Source: a virus. From it: DNA of 64,000 bases. The number at the start of each line of letters is the position of its first letter. Position 1 is the stretch's first letter. The notes under the pieces are model-generated. The model worked only from the letters and a program-made list of their open reading frames with translations, did no database searches and was not told the DNA's origin. A program made the position numbers and the translations under genes. Where the stretch lies: positions 38,285-102,284 of IMG/VR virus record IMGVR_UViG_3300002131_000176. One strand, written 5' to 3'. This document shows, in pieces, positions 17,152 through 26,766 of this stretch.

Positions 17152-17729
17152 CACCTATAATCGTTGACAATTTATTGCCAGTTGGTTATGCAGATGATAT
17201 AGAACGAGACCTAAAACAAACTGGGTTCAATTGGTATTATATCGAGGATGTAACTAACCCAAAGTATGGAAACAATTCTGGGTTTGTGCATCCTGCATAT
17301 GATTATGGTAAAAGCCCTAGTGAGTGGTTTCCTTATATTAAACCACTAGTGTATTCTATAGAACAATCTCTTGGTAGAAAAATAGAAGAATTATATAGAA
17401 TACGCGTTGGGTTGTTGTTGCCATCACTAGATGATAAACAGTACAATACCCCACATGTGGATTTTTTGTGGCCACACTGCACCGCTTGCTACTACGTTTC
17501 AAACAGCGACGGTGACACAGTAGTATTTAATCAGCATCTATCAGATGCAGGTACTGACATAAATAACGAGTCGCTAAGGCTTTATGCAGAAGATACAAAT
17601 TTTACAGTAAAAACTAGTGTAGCACCTGTGAAAAATAGGCTGGTGATATTTGATGGTTTTAATTTTCATGCTAGTACAAAACCAAAACAACATGACACAA
17701 GACTGGTAATAACAGTAAACTTTAAATGA
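17148..17729 (+). CDS. 2OG-Fe(II) dioxygenase
   Basis: 193 residues with the double-stranded beta-helix layout: iron ligands H103 and D105 (TPHVDF), distal H174 (FNFHAST) and R185 for 2-oxoglutarate (TRLVITVNF). All required residues are present, so it is probably active. Related short oxygenases are frequent in cyanophage and other T4-like genomes; targets there are mostly unknown. It is coupled by 4-base overlaps to the Fe-S protein upstream and the halogenase downstream, so a joint substrate is likely. Confidence 0.8.
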   Translation: MTPIIVDNLLPVGYADDIERDLKQTGFNWYYIEDVTNPKYGNNSGFVHPAYDYGKSPSEWFPYIKPLVYSIEQSLGRKIEELYRIRVGLLLPSLDDKQYNTPHVDFLWPHCTACYYVSNSDGDTVVFNQHLSDAGTDINNESLRLYAEDTNFTVKTSVAPVKNRLVIFDGFNFHASTKPKQHDTRLVITVNFK

Positions 17730-19336
17730 GCAAACACATTAAAAAAATCCTAATCGTTGGTGGCGGAAGCTCAGGTTGGATGACTGCAGCAGCGCTAATC
17801 AAACAGGTGCCTGACATTGAAGTTAGTTTGATTGAATCACCGTCGACTCCTACAATCGGTGTAGGAGAAAGCACTATTGGGCAAATTAACACCTTTTTTA
17901 CCTACCTAGGTCTTAAAGATGAAGACTGGATGAGTTACTGCAACGCAACTTATAAGACTTCTATTAAGTTTATAAATTTTAGGGAAAACCCAACAGACAC
18001 ACCGCACGTGTTCCACTATCCGTTTGGTCGGTACAATACAGCGAATAAACCAAGGATGATAATGGAATGGTTTATCGCGAAAGCGAAAGACCCATCATTA
18101 GACCCATACACTTTTGCTGAATTTTACCACGATTCAATCGCAATGATTGATAGCAACAAGTTAACAAAAAATGAAGATGGCAGCGTTAAGGGGTTTGATT
18201 TCTCTAATGATACTGCATACCATATGGATGCAACTCTCTTTGGCCAATACCTAAGAGACCGCATATGTAAACCAAATGGATTAACACATATATTAGACGA
18301 TGTTGTTGATATTAGAAAAAACGACATGGGAGAAATAGATCACCTAACAACTAAAAACGGTGATACTCTTACTGCCGATCTCTTTATAGATTGCACGGGG
18401 TTCAAGTCTTTGTTGTTAGAAGAAACAATGCAAGTGCCATTCGTGTCTTTTTCTGACACGTTGCTCAACGACCGAGCTATCGCAACAGTAATTCCTTATG
18501 CAGATAAGGAACACGAAATGGAATCAGTTACTAGTTGTACTGCAATTGAGTCAGGTTGGGTTTGGAATATTCCATTGTGGAATAGAATAGGCACTGGATA
18601 TGTTTACTCATCGCAATTTGCAACAGAGGAAGAAGCAGAAGAACAGTTTCGAAATCATTTAAAATCAGCTAACATGCGTTTACCGCATCAAATTAAAAGA
18701 GCCGAAGAAGCTGAAGTTAGACATATAAAAATTAAACATGGTGTACACAAGCGCAGCTGGGAAAAGAACGTAGTTGGCATAGGATTATCAATGGGGTTCA
18801 TAGAGCCGCTTGAATCTACTGGCCTGATGTTGACACATGAAGGCATCATCAAACTAATACACACCTTAGGAGCTCGTAATGGCACTGTGACGCAGTTTGA
18901 TATTGATTGCTATAACTTTGCATTCTACGAGCAAATTGTGAATTTTAAAGATTTTATTTCACTGCACTATGCATTGAGCATGCGTGATGACACTCCTTAT
19001 TGGAAAAAAGTGACGTCAATGACTTACTCAGTTGGTATGAATGAACGCATTGCAAATGCAGTTGGAAACACGTATGCATCTGTAGCTTCAAATATACACA
19101 AAGAAAAGTCATTTGCATCAGAAGGTGGAGGCATTCTATACATTACTGCAGGTATGGGGCATAATTGCATTAACCAACCTCATGAAGAGTATTTAAGACT
19201 ACTGTACCAAGAGCCTGAAGAACTTACATCTAAGGTTTTTAAAGAGTGGCAAGAACACAGAAAGGTGCTTAAAAAACATGTGGATACATTACCTAGCCAT
19301 TATGAGTTCTTGCGTGACACCATATACAATAAATAA
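17726..19336 (+). CDS. Flavin-dependent tryptophan-type halogenase
   Basis: 536 residues, the usual length for the PrnA/RebH class. FAD-binding GGGSSG near residue 12, then GVGEST. The lysine equivalent to PrnA K79 is K77 (ATYKTSIKF). The WxWxIP halogenase motif is at 278-283 (GWVWNIP) and the catalytic Glu is E360 in GFIEPLEST. All hallmark residues are intact, arguing for real halogenation or a closely related reaction. It needs a flavin reductase, which I do not see here. Annotated halogenases occur in some cyanophage genomes, but the substrate is not known. Confidence 0.85.
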   Translation: MSKHIKKILIVGGGSSGWMTAAALIKQVPDIEVSLIESPSTPTIGVGESTIGQINTFFTYLGLKDEDWMSYCNATYKTSIKFINFRENPTDTPHVFHYPFGRYNTANKPRMIMEWFIAKAKDPSLDPYTFAEFYHDSIAMIDSNKLTKNEDGSVKGFDFSNDTAYHMDATLFGQYLRDRICKPNGLTHILDDVVDIRKNDMGEIDHLTTKNGDTLTADLFIDCTGFKSLLLEETMQVPFVSFSDTLLNDRAIATVIPYADKEHEMESVTSCTAIESGWVWNIPLWNRIGTGYVYSSQFATEEEAEEQFRNHLKSANMRLPHQIKRAEEAEVRHIKIKHGVHKRSWEKNVVGIGLSMGFIEPLESTGLMLTHEGIIKLIHTLGARNGTVTQFDIDCYNFAFYEQIVNFKDFISLHYALSMRDDTPYWKKVTSMTYSVGMNERIANAVGNTYASVASNIHKEKSFASEGGGILYITAGMGHNCINQPHEEYLRLLYQEPEELTSKVFKEWQEHRKVLKKHVDTLPSHYEFLRDTIYNK

Positions 19337-19342
19337 AAATCG

Positions 19343-19350
19343 TATAAATA
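19343..19350 (+). promoter_or_regulatory. T4-type late promoter box
   Basis: Exact TATAAATA just after the halogenase stop. The expected start is near 19356, 21 bases before the small gene at 19377. Confidence 0.7.
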
Positions 19351-19376
19351 GATAATAACCCTTTTGAGAAAAACCA

Positions 19377-19553
19377 ATGCCAGATAGAATTCCACTCGTA
19401 ATAGCAAACGACAAATTTCAAGAAATGACGGCTAGCGATACGCTTAGGCTTACTAGTGTCAGGGTGACTAATGATCCTGACAATCAGCTTATCATATATG
19501 ATTCTGACGGAACCAGCCTAAGAGTGATTCAAGGTGTAAAAACAATTCCATAG
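19377..19553 (+). CDS. Small protein before the neck genes, hypothetical
   Basis: 58 residues starting MPDRIPLVIANDKFQEM, with a beta-rich second half (LIIYDSDGTSLRVIQGVKTIP). It lies between two late promoters, supporting late expression and a virion or assembly role. I recognise no family. Similar very short genes occur at the fibre/neck boundary in related phages. Confidence 0.5.
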   Translation: MPDRIPLVIANDKFQEMTASDTLRLTSVRVTNDPDNQLIIYDSDGTSLRVIQGVKTIP

Positions 19554-19569
19554 TTTGTTTTCTATTTAT

Positions 19570-19577
19570 TATAAATA
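19570..19577 (+). promoter_or_regulatory. T4-type late promoter box
   Basis: Exact TATAAATA, 61 bases before the gp13 start. It probably begins the neck/terminase late transcript. Confidence 0.75.
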
Positions 19578-19637
19578 GCATTAAGATTCATATTTTAGCA
19601 CTATTTAAATTAAAATAGGCAACAGGGACAAATTAGA

Positions 19638-20393
19638 ATGGCATCACCAAACAGTAGAGCTACACTCATTGATTATTGCAAACGCAAGCTTGGTGAGCCA
19701 GTGATTGAAGTTAACGTTGATGAAGATCAGGTAGATGATCGCATTGATGAGGCATTAGATTATTATAAAGAATATCACTCAGACGCAACGGTCAAGACTT
19801 ACTTAAAGCATCTTGTGACAGCTGACGACGTGACAAATAAGTATATTACTTTATCGACTGATATTATTTACATCACGAAGTTGTTTCCAATTACTTCAAC
19901 GTTTGCGAATAGCCGTAACTTTTTTGATATCAAATATCAAATCATGTTAAATGATGTACACAATCTTGCAGGCTTTGTTGGCGACTTGGCATACTACGAG
20001 CAAATGCAACAGTATATGTCATTGTTAGAGACTAAGCTGAATGGTACACCGCAAGTTCAATTCTCAAGAAGACAGAATCGACTTTATATCTTTGGTGATT
20101 TTTCTGACGAAGATATTAAAGAAGGCGATTACATTGTTGCTGAGGTTTATGAAACAATAAACCCAGAATCACACACTGCCATTTATAACGATAAGTGGTT
20201 AAAGGCGTATTCAACAGCACTTATTAAACAACAATGGGGCCAAAACCTTATTAAGTTTGATGGTATGCAATTGCCAGGCGGTGTAACGTTAAACGGTAGA
20301 CAAATCTATGACGATGCGTCTGCTGAGTTAGAAAAACTAAAAGAAGATATCCGGCTTGAGAACGAAATGCCGCCTGACTTCTTTGTAGGATAA
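19638..20393 (+). CDS. gp13: Neck protein gp13
   Basis: 251 residues (T4 gp13 is 309). The N-terminus LIDYCKRKLGEPVIEVNVDEDQVDDRIDEALDYY is the family signature. In T4, gp13 and gp14 form the neck collar that seals the packaged head and joins it to the tail. It is followed at 2 bases by gp14, the canonical order. Acidic, soluble, no membrane segment. Confidence 0.9.
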   Translation: MASPNSRATLIDYCKRKLGEPVIEVNVDEDQVDDRIDEALDYYKEYHSDATVKTYLKHLVTADDVTNKYITLSTDIIYITKLFPITSTFANSRNFFDIKYQIMLNDVHNLAGFVGDLAYYEQMQQYMSLLETKLNGTPQVQFSRRQNRLYIFGDFSDEDIKEGDYIVAEVYETINPESHTAIYNDKWLKAYSTALIKQQWGQNLIKFDGMQLPGGVTLNGRQIYDDASAELEKLKEDIRLENEMPPDFFVG

Positions 20394-20395
20394 TA

Positions 20396-21295
20396 ATGCG
20401 TAATCTATACTTTTCAGATCAAGTAAGATCGGAGCAGAATCTCTATGAAGGTATTATCATAGAGTCGCTTAAGATCTACGGACAAGATGTTTACTATCTG
20501 CCACGCACTTTGGTGAATGAGGACAGAATCTTTGGCGACGATGTCCCTTCACAATTCAATTCATCTTATAAGATTGAGATGTACATTGAAAACATCGAAG
20601 GCTTTGACGGTGAAGGTGATTTGTTTAGTCGCTTTGGAGTCGAAATCCGGGATGAAGCAACCTTTGTTGTAGCGCGCAAGCGTTGGGCAGCAACTGTTGG
20701 CAAATACCAAAATGAGATATCAACTGAACGACCAAACGAAGGCGATTTAATTTATTTGCCTTTGACTAAAAAGTTGTTTCAAATTAACCACGTTGAGCAT
20801 GAGCAACCATTTTATCAGTTAGGTAATTTGCCTCTCTATAAAATGCGCTGTCAACTCTTTGAATACAACGATGAGAACCTTGACACTGGTGTTAATGATA
20901 TTGATGCAATTGAACAGGCTAATGCTTACGAATATATACTTAAGTTAAATAGAGCAAGTAATGCACCAATTGCTATAGGCGATACTGCATTACAGACTTT
21001 AGATTCAGCTGCCGGCATATTGATGGTTGGTGAAGTATCTCGTTGGTCAGACTCTGATCGTAATTTAGAACTTATACACGTCGGTGCTACTGATGGTAAA
21101 TACCACGAGTTCGTTACGTCAAGGCCGATTAAGATACGAGGCGACTATAGAATAGATTCTGATTATAGCATTCTAAGTATTAGTGAAAATAACCAAATTT
21201 CTAATAATGAACAGAATGATGACTTTAGTGATTTATCGGATTCTTTCTTAGATTTTACAGAAGATAATCCTTTTGGTGACGCGGAGAATAATTAA
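20396..21295 (+). CDS. gp14: Neck protein gp14
   Basis: 299 residues (T4 256). Conserved-looking segments: LYEGIIIESLKIYGQDVYYLPR near residue 20 and GDLIYLPLTKKLFQINHVEHEQPFYQLG near 118. The last 60 residues are acidic and low-complexity (SDSDRNL, NNEQNDDFSDLSDSF), an extension relative to T4. It completes the head-tail connector with gp13. The stop overlaps the next ATG by one base. Confidence 0.9.
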   Translation: MRNLYFSDQVRSEQNLYEGIIIESLKIYGQDVYYLPRTLVNEDRIFGDDVPSQFNSSYKIEMYIENIEGFDGEGDLFSRFGVEIRDEATFVVARKRWAATVGKYQNEISTERPNEGDLIYLPLTKKLFQINHVEHEQPFYQLGNLPLYKMRCQLFEYNDENLDTGVNDIDAIEQANAYEYILKLNRASNAPIAIGDTALQTLDSAAGILMVGEVSRWSDSDRNLELIHVGATDGKYHEFVTSRPIKIRGDYRIDSDYSILSISENNQISNNEQNDDFSDLSDSFLDFTEDNPFGDAENN

Positions 21296-22089
21296 TGTTT
21301 GGAACGTATTTTTATCACGAAAAGGTTAGAAAAGCAGTAGCCATTTTTGGGCGTCTGTTCAATAACATATACGTCCTTCGGAAGAACTCTTCTGGTAGCG
21401 TCATTAGCCAAGTGAAAGCGCCATTGTCGTATGCGCCAAAATCCAAATACCTGGAGCGCATTAGAGAAAATCCAAGCCTTACGAATAACAGTCAAGTAGC
21501 AGTTAAATTGCCACGGATGTCATTTGAGATTACATCTTTTGCATATGATACAACACGACAATTAGCAAAGACCAGTTCATTTAATACACTTGGTTCTGCA
21601 GCTACAACAAGACAATCATTCTTTGCACCTGTACCATACACGATTACGTTTCAATTAAATGTGTATGCAAAGTCTCATGATGATGCATTGCAAATTGTTG
21701 AACAGATTCTACCGTTTTTTAATCCTCAGTACACATTGACGATTAAACCATTTCCCGATGCTTACCCAGAGTTTAAAGAGGATGTGCCTATTGCGATGCA
21801 GTCGGTCTCATTTACAGATGACTATGATGGTGCATTAGAGCAACGAAGAACCATTATATATACTTTAGACTTTGAAATGAAAATTAATTTTCATGGACCC
21901 GTTGCAAATTCTTCTGTTATTACCAGCGCCGTTACTAATTTGTTTCAATCTGGTGTTGGCTTGGCAGATTCTGATATTAAATTAGAAACACTTACTACAG
22001 TTACAAATCCGCTGGGTGTGTATGGTTCTGCAGATAGTGATTTTGGATTTAATACAACCATTGATTTGTCTTTTGACGACAGCGCCTAA
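21295..22089 (+). CDS. gp15: Tail terminator/sheath stabiliser gp15
   Basis: 264 residues (T4 272). Begins MFGTYFYHEKVRKAVAIFGRLFNN, matching the T4-like proximal tail sheath stabiliser. The central region with LPRMSFEITSF and YTITFQLNVYAKSHDDALQIVEQILPFF is characteristic. It forms the ring that ends the tail and contacts the neck. Directly follows gp14 (TAATG). Confidence 0.9.
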   Translation: MFGTYFYHEKVRKAVAIFGRLFNNIYVLRKNSSGSVISQVKAPLSYAPKSKYLERIRENPSLTNNSQVAVKLPRMSFEITSFAYDTTRQLAKTSSFNTLGSAATTRQSFFAPVPYTITFQLNVYAKSHDDALQIVEQILPFFNPQYTLTIKPFPDAYPEFKEDVPIAMQSVSFTDDYDGALEQRRTIIYTLDFEMKINFHGPVANSSVITSAVTNLFQSGVGLADSDIKLETLTTVTNPLGVYGSADSDFGFNTTIDLSFDDSA

Positions 22090-22094
22090 AAAAT

Positions 22095-22448
22095 ATGAAC
22101 GATTCTGATTATATCAAAACGGATTACGAATATTCGCGTGAGACATATTATGACTTAATTGAAAAAGGTAAAAGTTCATTAGAGACGATGATGGAGGTTG
22201 CACGTGAATCAGAGCATCCTAGAGCATTCGAAGTACTTGCAACGATGATTAAAAACGTCAGCGATGTGAACGATAGATTAATGGACCTAAATAAAAAGAA
22301 TAGGGATATTAATCTAAAAGATCAACCCCAAAAACAACAAGCACAAATAGAGAATCAACAGAATAATATATTCTTGGGCTCTACTGCTGAATTACAAAAA
22401 TTATTACAACAGACTAATAATGCCATAGACGTTACACCAAAAACTTAG
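22095..22448 (+). CDS. gp16: Terminase small subunit gp16
   Basis: 117 residues (T4 164). Helical, with a central coiled-coil-like region (RAFEVLATMIKNVSDVNDRLMDLNKK) and a Gln/Asn-rich C-terminal tail. It regulates the packaging motor gp17 and selects concatemeric DNA. Identification rests on the gp15-gp16-gp17 order and the ARESEHPRAFEVLATMI pattern seen in T4-like gp16. Confidence 0.85.
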   Translation: MNDSDYIKTDYEYSRETYYDLIEKGKSSLETMMEVARESEHPRAFEVLATMIKNVSDVNDRLMDLNKKNRDINLKDQPQKQQAQIENQQNNIFLGSTAELQKLLQQTNNAIDVTPKT

Positions 22449-22457
22449 GAGATTCTC

Positions 22458-22718
22458 ATGCAGGAAGTTCAAACAGTACTTAACAGAGTAATGCAATTAG
22501 AACATTTTTATGTCGAATTTGAGATATCCGAGGACTTTTGTTTTCACGGTAGGTTTCCTTTTAGTCTCATGATTAATGAGCAAGGGTTTGCTACGGCAAG
22601 AGTTGCAGCTTTAACACAAGACGAAGCAGAGGTTTTAGTGTTAAATTATTTTATGCAGTCAGGTGAATATTATTTAATGGATGATGACGATGAAGATGAT
22701 GATGAGGACGAATGGTAA
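22458..22718 (+). CDS. Small acidic protein between terminase subunits, hypothetical
   Basis: 86 residues with an AGGAG ribosome site (22448-22452). It ends in a long run of Asp and Glu (residues 73-85). It overlaps the gp17 start, so translation is coupled to the large terminase. T4 has no gene here. The acidic tail resembles DNA-mimic or motor-binding extensions, but no function can be assigned. Confidence 0.55.
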   Translation: MQEVQTVLNRVMQLEHFYVEFEISEDFCFHGRFPFSLMINEQGFATARVAALTQDEAEVLVLNYFMQSGEYYLMDDDDEDDDEDEW

Positions 22719-24307
22719 CAAGTGAAAATTATCTTGGCAATCCGAATGTCAAGCGTGATGGCATAAATCAGCAATGGACAACTGAGTTAATTCAAGAGTA
22801 TGCCAAGTGCATGCACGACCCAGCGTACTTTACCGAAAAATACATTAAAGTAATTTCACTCGATAAAGGATTAGTGCCATTTAATCTGTATCAATATCAA
22901 CGTGATATGTTTGTGGAGTTTAATACAAATAGATTTAATATTGTTTTGGCCTGCCGACAGAGTGGTAAATCCATATCTGCTTGTGCCTATTTGCTCTGGT
23001 ACGCACTGTTTCACTCAGAGAAAACGATTGTAATTCTTGCCAACAAGGGTGATACTGCACGTGAAATGTTGAGTCGTATTACACTCATGTTGGAGAATAT
23101 TCCATTCTTTCTCCAACCTGGTTGTAAGGCACTTAACAAGGGTTCGATCGAGTTCTCAAATAATTCAAGGATCTTGGCTCGTGCAACATCCGGTTCTTCA
23201 GTCCGAGGCTTATCAGTTAACTTATTGTATTTGGACGAGTTTGCTTTTGTTGAACGCGCAACAGAATTCTACACATCTACCTATCCTGTAATTGCTGCTG
23301 GTACACAAACCAAAGTTATTATCACTTCTACAGCTAATGGTATTGGTAACACATTCCAAAAGATCTGGGAAGGTGCTATTCAAGGTGTAAGTGAATTTAA
23401 ACCATTCCGTGTTGATTGGTGGGACGTTCCAGGTAGAGACGAGCGATGGAAGAAACAAACCGTTGCCAATACAAGTCAATTGCAATTTGACCAGGAATTT
23501 GGAAATACTTTTTTCGGGACAGGTGATACTCTAATTAACGCAGAGACATTGATGGAGTTTAGATCTACTGAACCAATTCGACGATTGGAGAATTATTGCC
23601 TCAACATTTATAAAGAGACTGTGAAGGGCCATGACTATATCATGACTGTGGATGTAAGTAAGGGAAGAGGACAGGATTATTCTACGTTTAACGTGATCGA
23701 TATTAGTGTGAGTCCATTTGAACAAGTTGCTGTATATCGCAATAATGTTATGTCTCCCATTCTCTTCCCTAATATTATATATAAGTATGCGAAAATCTAC
23801 AATGAAGCATACGTGGTAATTGAAGCCAATGATCAAGGCGGTGTTGTCTGCAATGGATTATATCATGATTTAGAATATGAAAATATGCACGTTGAGTCTG
23901 CAATCAAGGCAAATGCGCTTGGTGTTGAAATGACACGTAAAGTAAAACGTCTTGGGTGTTCTGCAATTAAGGATGTATTAGAAAATAATAAACTTAAAAT
24001 TGTAGATGAAAATACAATTTTAGAAATTTCAACGTTCGAAGCTCGTGGTCAGTCATACGAAGCCAGTAATGGTAACCATGACGACTTGATGATGAACTTA
24101 GTTATGTTTGGATTCTTTGTTTCAACACAGTATTTTAACGATATGACAAATATTGATCTTAAGAAAATGCTCTTTGACCAGCGAATGCAAGAGATTGATA
24201 ATGATTTAGTACCCTTTGGGTTTATTGATGACGGCAGCGATCACATTGCGCAAATAGAAACACCACGAGGCGTCGAATGGGCTATTGACTATGACCCAAA
24301 TCTATAA
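22712..24307 (+). CDS. gp17: Terminase large subunit gp17
   Basis: 531 residues (T4 610). Walker A CRQSGKS at 81-87, Walker B LLYLDE at 171-176, coupling motif TSTANG near 206-210. The nuclease domain has D314 (MTVDVSKGRG), an acidic IEAND and a distal HDDLMMN. It is the ATP-driven packaging motor and headful nuclease. All catalytic motifs are intact. Confidence 0.95.
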   Translation: MVTSENYLGNPNVKRDGINQQWTTELIQEYAKCMHDPAYFTEKYIKVISLDKGLVPFNLYQYQRDMFVEFNTNRFNIVLACRQSGKSISACAYLLWYALFHSEKTIVILANKGDTAREMLSRITLMLENIPFFLQPGCKALNKGSIEFSNNSRILARATSGSSVRGLSVNLLYLDEFAFVERATEFYTSTYPVIAAGTQTKVIITSTANGIGNTFQKIWEGAIQGVSEFKPFRVDWWDVPGRDERWKKQTVANTSQLQFDQEFGNTFFGTGDTLINAETLMEFRSTEPIRRLENYCLNIYKETVKGHDYIMTVDVSKGRGQDYSTFNVIDISVSPFEQVAVYRNNVMSPILFPNIIYKYAKIYNEAYVVIEANDQGGVVCNGLYHDLEYENMHVESAIKANALGVEMTRKVKRLGCSAIKDVLENNKLKIVDENTILEISTFEARGQSYEASNGNHDDLMMNLVMFGFFVSTQYFNDMTNIDLKKMLFDQRMQEIDNDLVPFGFIDDGSDHIAQIETPRGVEWAIDYDPNL

Positions 24308-24310
24308 ATT

Positions 24311-24318
24311 TATAAATA
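24311..24318 (+). promoter_or_regulatory. T4-type late promoter box
   Basis: Exact TATAAATA right after gp17, with a leader of about 57 bases before gp18. It probably drives the highly expressed sheath and tube genes. Confidence 0.75.
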
Positions 24319-24380
24319 ATGGTATATTGAGAAAACAACCGTATTATGAGATCATATCATTAACCTAAAAGGAAAAAAAG

Positions 24381-26168
24381 ATGGCACTTTCAGCACCTAC
24401 CGAATCTCCTGCGGTTGTAGTTAGAGAAATTGATTTAACAGGCGGCGTACCGAATGTTCAGTCTACTACAGGCGCAATTGTTGGAGTATACAAATGGGGA
24501 CCAATCGGTCAGCGACAAATTATAGCAAATGAAGCAGAATTAGTAAATACTTTTGCTGCACCAGACGCGACTACTAACGTTTCGTTTTTATCAGCTACTC
24601 AATTTTTAAAATATTCAAGCACACTTTATGTTGTCCGTGAATCACTTGGACAAGATAGTGGTGATACAAACTCACTAGCATGGTCAAGCGGATCACCTAA
24701 CGCGTCTTATAGACGTCAAGTTAGGAACGAAGAATCATTCAGAACTGTTGAAGCTTCGCTAGCAGCGATTGATAGTGATGGCTTTGGGAATGCTGGCAAA
24801 ATTGAGTTTATTGGTAAATACGCTGGAGCATTAGGCAACAGTTTACAAATTTCAATTCTACCTGCAGACACCACAAATACTAAATTTGACGCGTGGGCAT
24901 ATTCTAGTAGCTTTGATGCAAAACCTGGGACTTCTATCTATGCTCAAAGCAAAGGTTCTTCAGGCGATGAAGTCCACGTTGCTATTATTGACCAGGATGG
25001 GGCATTTACCGGCACGAGAGGCACTATTTTAGAGACATTCCCTAATTTGTCTATTTTAAGAGATGCTAAAGACGATGTAGGTTCTACTGTTTATCTCAAA
25101 GAAGTAATCAACGCTAGATCTGAATATGTTAAATTCCTAAATTTTTCTGCAGCACTTGATTCTGCTGGTGCAGGCGATTTAACCGCGTTAAACACCTCTT
25201 ATTTTGTTGATTCTGCCGATAGAGCTCCATCAACAATTTCCATGGTTAATGGTAACGATACACCATTTATTGGTACTGCAGAACTTATTGCAGGTTATGA
25301 CTTGTTTGCTGATAAAGATCAAGTAGAAGTTGATTTTATCATTGCACCTAGTCGTACGGCACAAGCAGATCACGTTACGATGGTAAATGATTTGGTTGCT
25401 AAAGCGGTTGGCCGTAAAGATTGCATAGTTGTTGCATCTCCAGATAGAGCCTCGATTTTAAATACATCGAACGATGCTACAAGAGTTACAAATACTGTTG
25501 CTACCACTTCGCAGTTTACTAGATCATCATACTTGGTTGTTGATAACAACATGCTAAAAGTGTATGATAAGTACAATGATGCATATCAATTCATTCCTGC
25601 TGCATCAACAGTTGCTGGTATCATGGCTGCTACGGACTTTAACCGGGCCCCTTGGTTCTCACCTGCTGGTTCAAGACGTGGTCAATTGTTAGGCGTTACT
25701 GCTTTGGCATATAGCCCAACAAAAGGTCAACGCGATCAGTTGTATAAAGCTGGCGTTAACCCGATTGCAAATATTCCTGGCCAAGGCGTATTGCTCTTTG
25801 GTGATAAAACATTCCTCGGCCGTGTGTCTGCCTTTGATAGAATTAACGTAAGACGTTTGTTCTTGGTATTGGAAAGAGCAATTGGTAGAGCAGCGGAACA
25901 AGTCTTGTTTGAATTCAACGATGAATTTACTCGTGCTGAATTCGTTAACATTGTTGAGCCAGTGCTTCGTGAAGTACAAGGCAGACGTGGTATCACGGAC
26001 TTCCGCGTTGTAGCAGACGAAACTAATAATACATCAGCAGTGATTGACAGAAATGAATTCATTGCAAGTATCTTTATTAAGCCTGCACGTTCCATCAACT
26101 TTGTCACACTGAACTTTGTGGCCGTTAGAACTGGCGTCGACTTTGATGAAGTCGTTGGCACAGTTTAA
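24381..26168 (+). CDS. gp18: Tail sheath protein gp18
   Basis: 595 residues (T4 659). The N-terminus has SPAVVVREIDLTGGVPNVQ and GAIVGVYKWGP, the conserved sheath start. The C-terminal domain (GVLLFGDKTFLGRVSAFDRINVRRLFLVLERAI and FNDEFTRAEFVNIVEPVL) is the conserved sheath core. An AAAAGGAAAA ribosome site precedes the ATG. It forms the contractile sheath around the tail tube. Confidence 0.95.
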   Translation: MALSAPTESPAVVVREIDLTGGVPNVQSTTGAIVGVYKWGPIGQRQIIANEAELVNTFAAPDATTNVSFLSATQFLKYSSTLYVVRESLGQDSGDTNSLAWSSGSPNASYRRQVRNEESFRTVEASLAAIDSDGFGNAGKIEFIGKYAGALGNSLQISILPADTTNTKFDAWAYSSSFDAKPGTSIYAQSKGSSGDEVHVAIIDQDGAFTGTRGTILETFPNLSILRDAKDDVGSTVYLKEVINARSEYVKFLNFSAALDSAGAGDLTALNTSYFVDSADRAPSTISMVNGNDTPFIGTAELIAGYDLFADKDQVEVDFIIAPSRTAQADHVTMVNDLVAKAVGRKDCIVVASPDRASILNTSNDATRVTNTVATTSQFTRSSYLVVDNNMLKVYDKYNDAYQFIPAASTVAGIMAATDFNRAPWFSPAGSRRGQLLGVTALAYSPTKGQRDQLYKAGVNPIANIPGQGVLLFGDKTFLGRVSAFDRINVRRLFLVLERAIGRAAEQVLFEFNDEFTRAEFVNIVEPVLREVQGRRGITDFRVVADETNNTSAVIDRNEFIASIFIKPARSINFVTLNFVAVRTGVDFDEVVGTV

Positions 26169-26181
26169 GGAGAAATAAAAA

Positions 26182-26709
26182 ATGGCAATTTTAGGCGTAG
26201 ATGATTTTAAATCAAAACTCAGAGGTGGTGGCGCACGGCCCAACCTCTTTAAGGCAACCATTAACTTTCCGGGTTATGCCAATGGTGATGCTGAACTGAC
26301 TTCATTCTTATGTGAAGCGGCTCAGTTACCTGGCTCAACCTTCGGAATTATTAATGTTCCTTTCCGTGGTCGTATTTTAAAGATGGCTGGTGACCGTACA
26401 TTCCCAGAATGGACAGTGACCATCATCAATGATACTGATTTTACTATTCGGAATTCCTTTGAACGTTGGATGAATGGTATCAACTCACATTCGGCAAATA
26501 CTGGTCTTGCAGCACCAATTGCATACGAGTCTGATTTGTTTGTTGACCAATTGGATAGAGATGGCGAGTCAGTTAAGCGATATAACTTCCGTGGTTCATT
26601 TCCCACGGATTTATCACCAATTGAGTTAAGTTATGCATCGGCTGACGAAATCGAAAGATTCCAAGTTACGTTTGCGTATCAGTACTTTGAATCCGATACT
26701 ACAACTTAA
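26182..26709 (+). CDS. gp19: Tail tube protein gp19
   Basis: 175 residues (T4 163). Starts MAILGVDDFKSKLRGGGARPNLFKA, with LPGSTFGIINVPFRGR and a C-terminal FQVTFAYQYFE, all typical of T4 gp19. It forms the inner tube through which DNA passes. An AAGGAGA ribosome site lies at 26167-26173, and a hairpin follows the gene. Confidence 0.95.
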   Translation: MAILGVDDFKSKLRGGGARPNLFKATINFPGYANGDAELTSFLCEAAQLPGSTFGIINVPFRGRILKMAGDRTFPEWTVTIINDTDFTIRNSFERWMNGINSHSANTGLAAPIAYESDLFVDQLDRDGESVKRYNFRGSFPTDLSPIELSYASADEIERFQVTFAYQYFESDTTT

Positions 26710-26723
26710 ATATATAAGAGGAC

Positions 26724-26745
26724 GGGGCGGTTTAATCACCGCCCC
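26724..26745 (+). terminator. Hairpin after gp19
   Basis: Perfect 8-bp stem (GGGGCGGT/ACCGCCCC) with a 6-base loop. No long U-tract follows, so it may attenuate transcription or stabilise the 3' end of the abundant gp18-gp19 message rather than fully terminate it. Confidence 0.65.
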
Positions 26746-26766
26746 CTTACTCTAAGGATTAATTAA

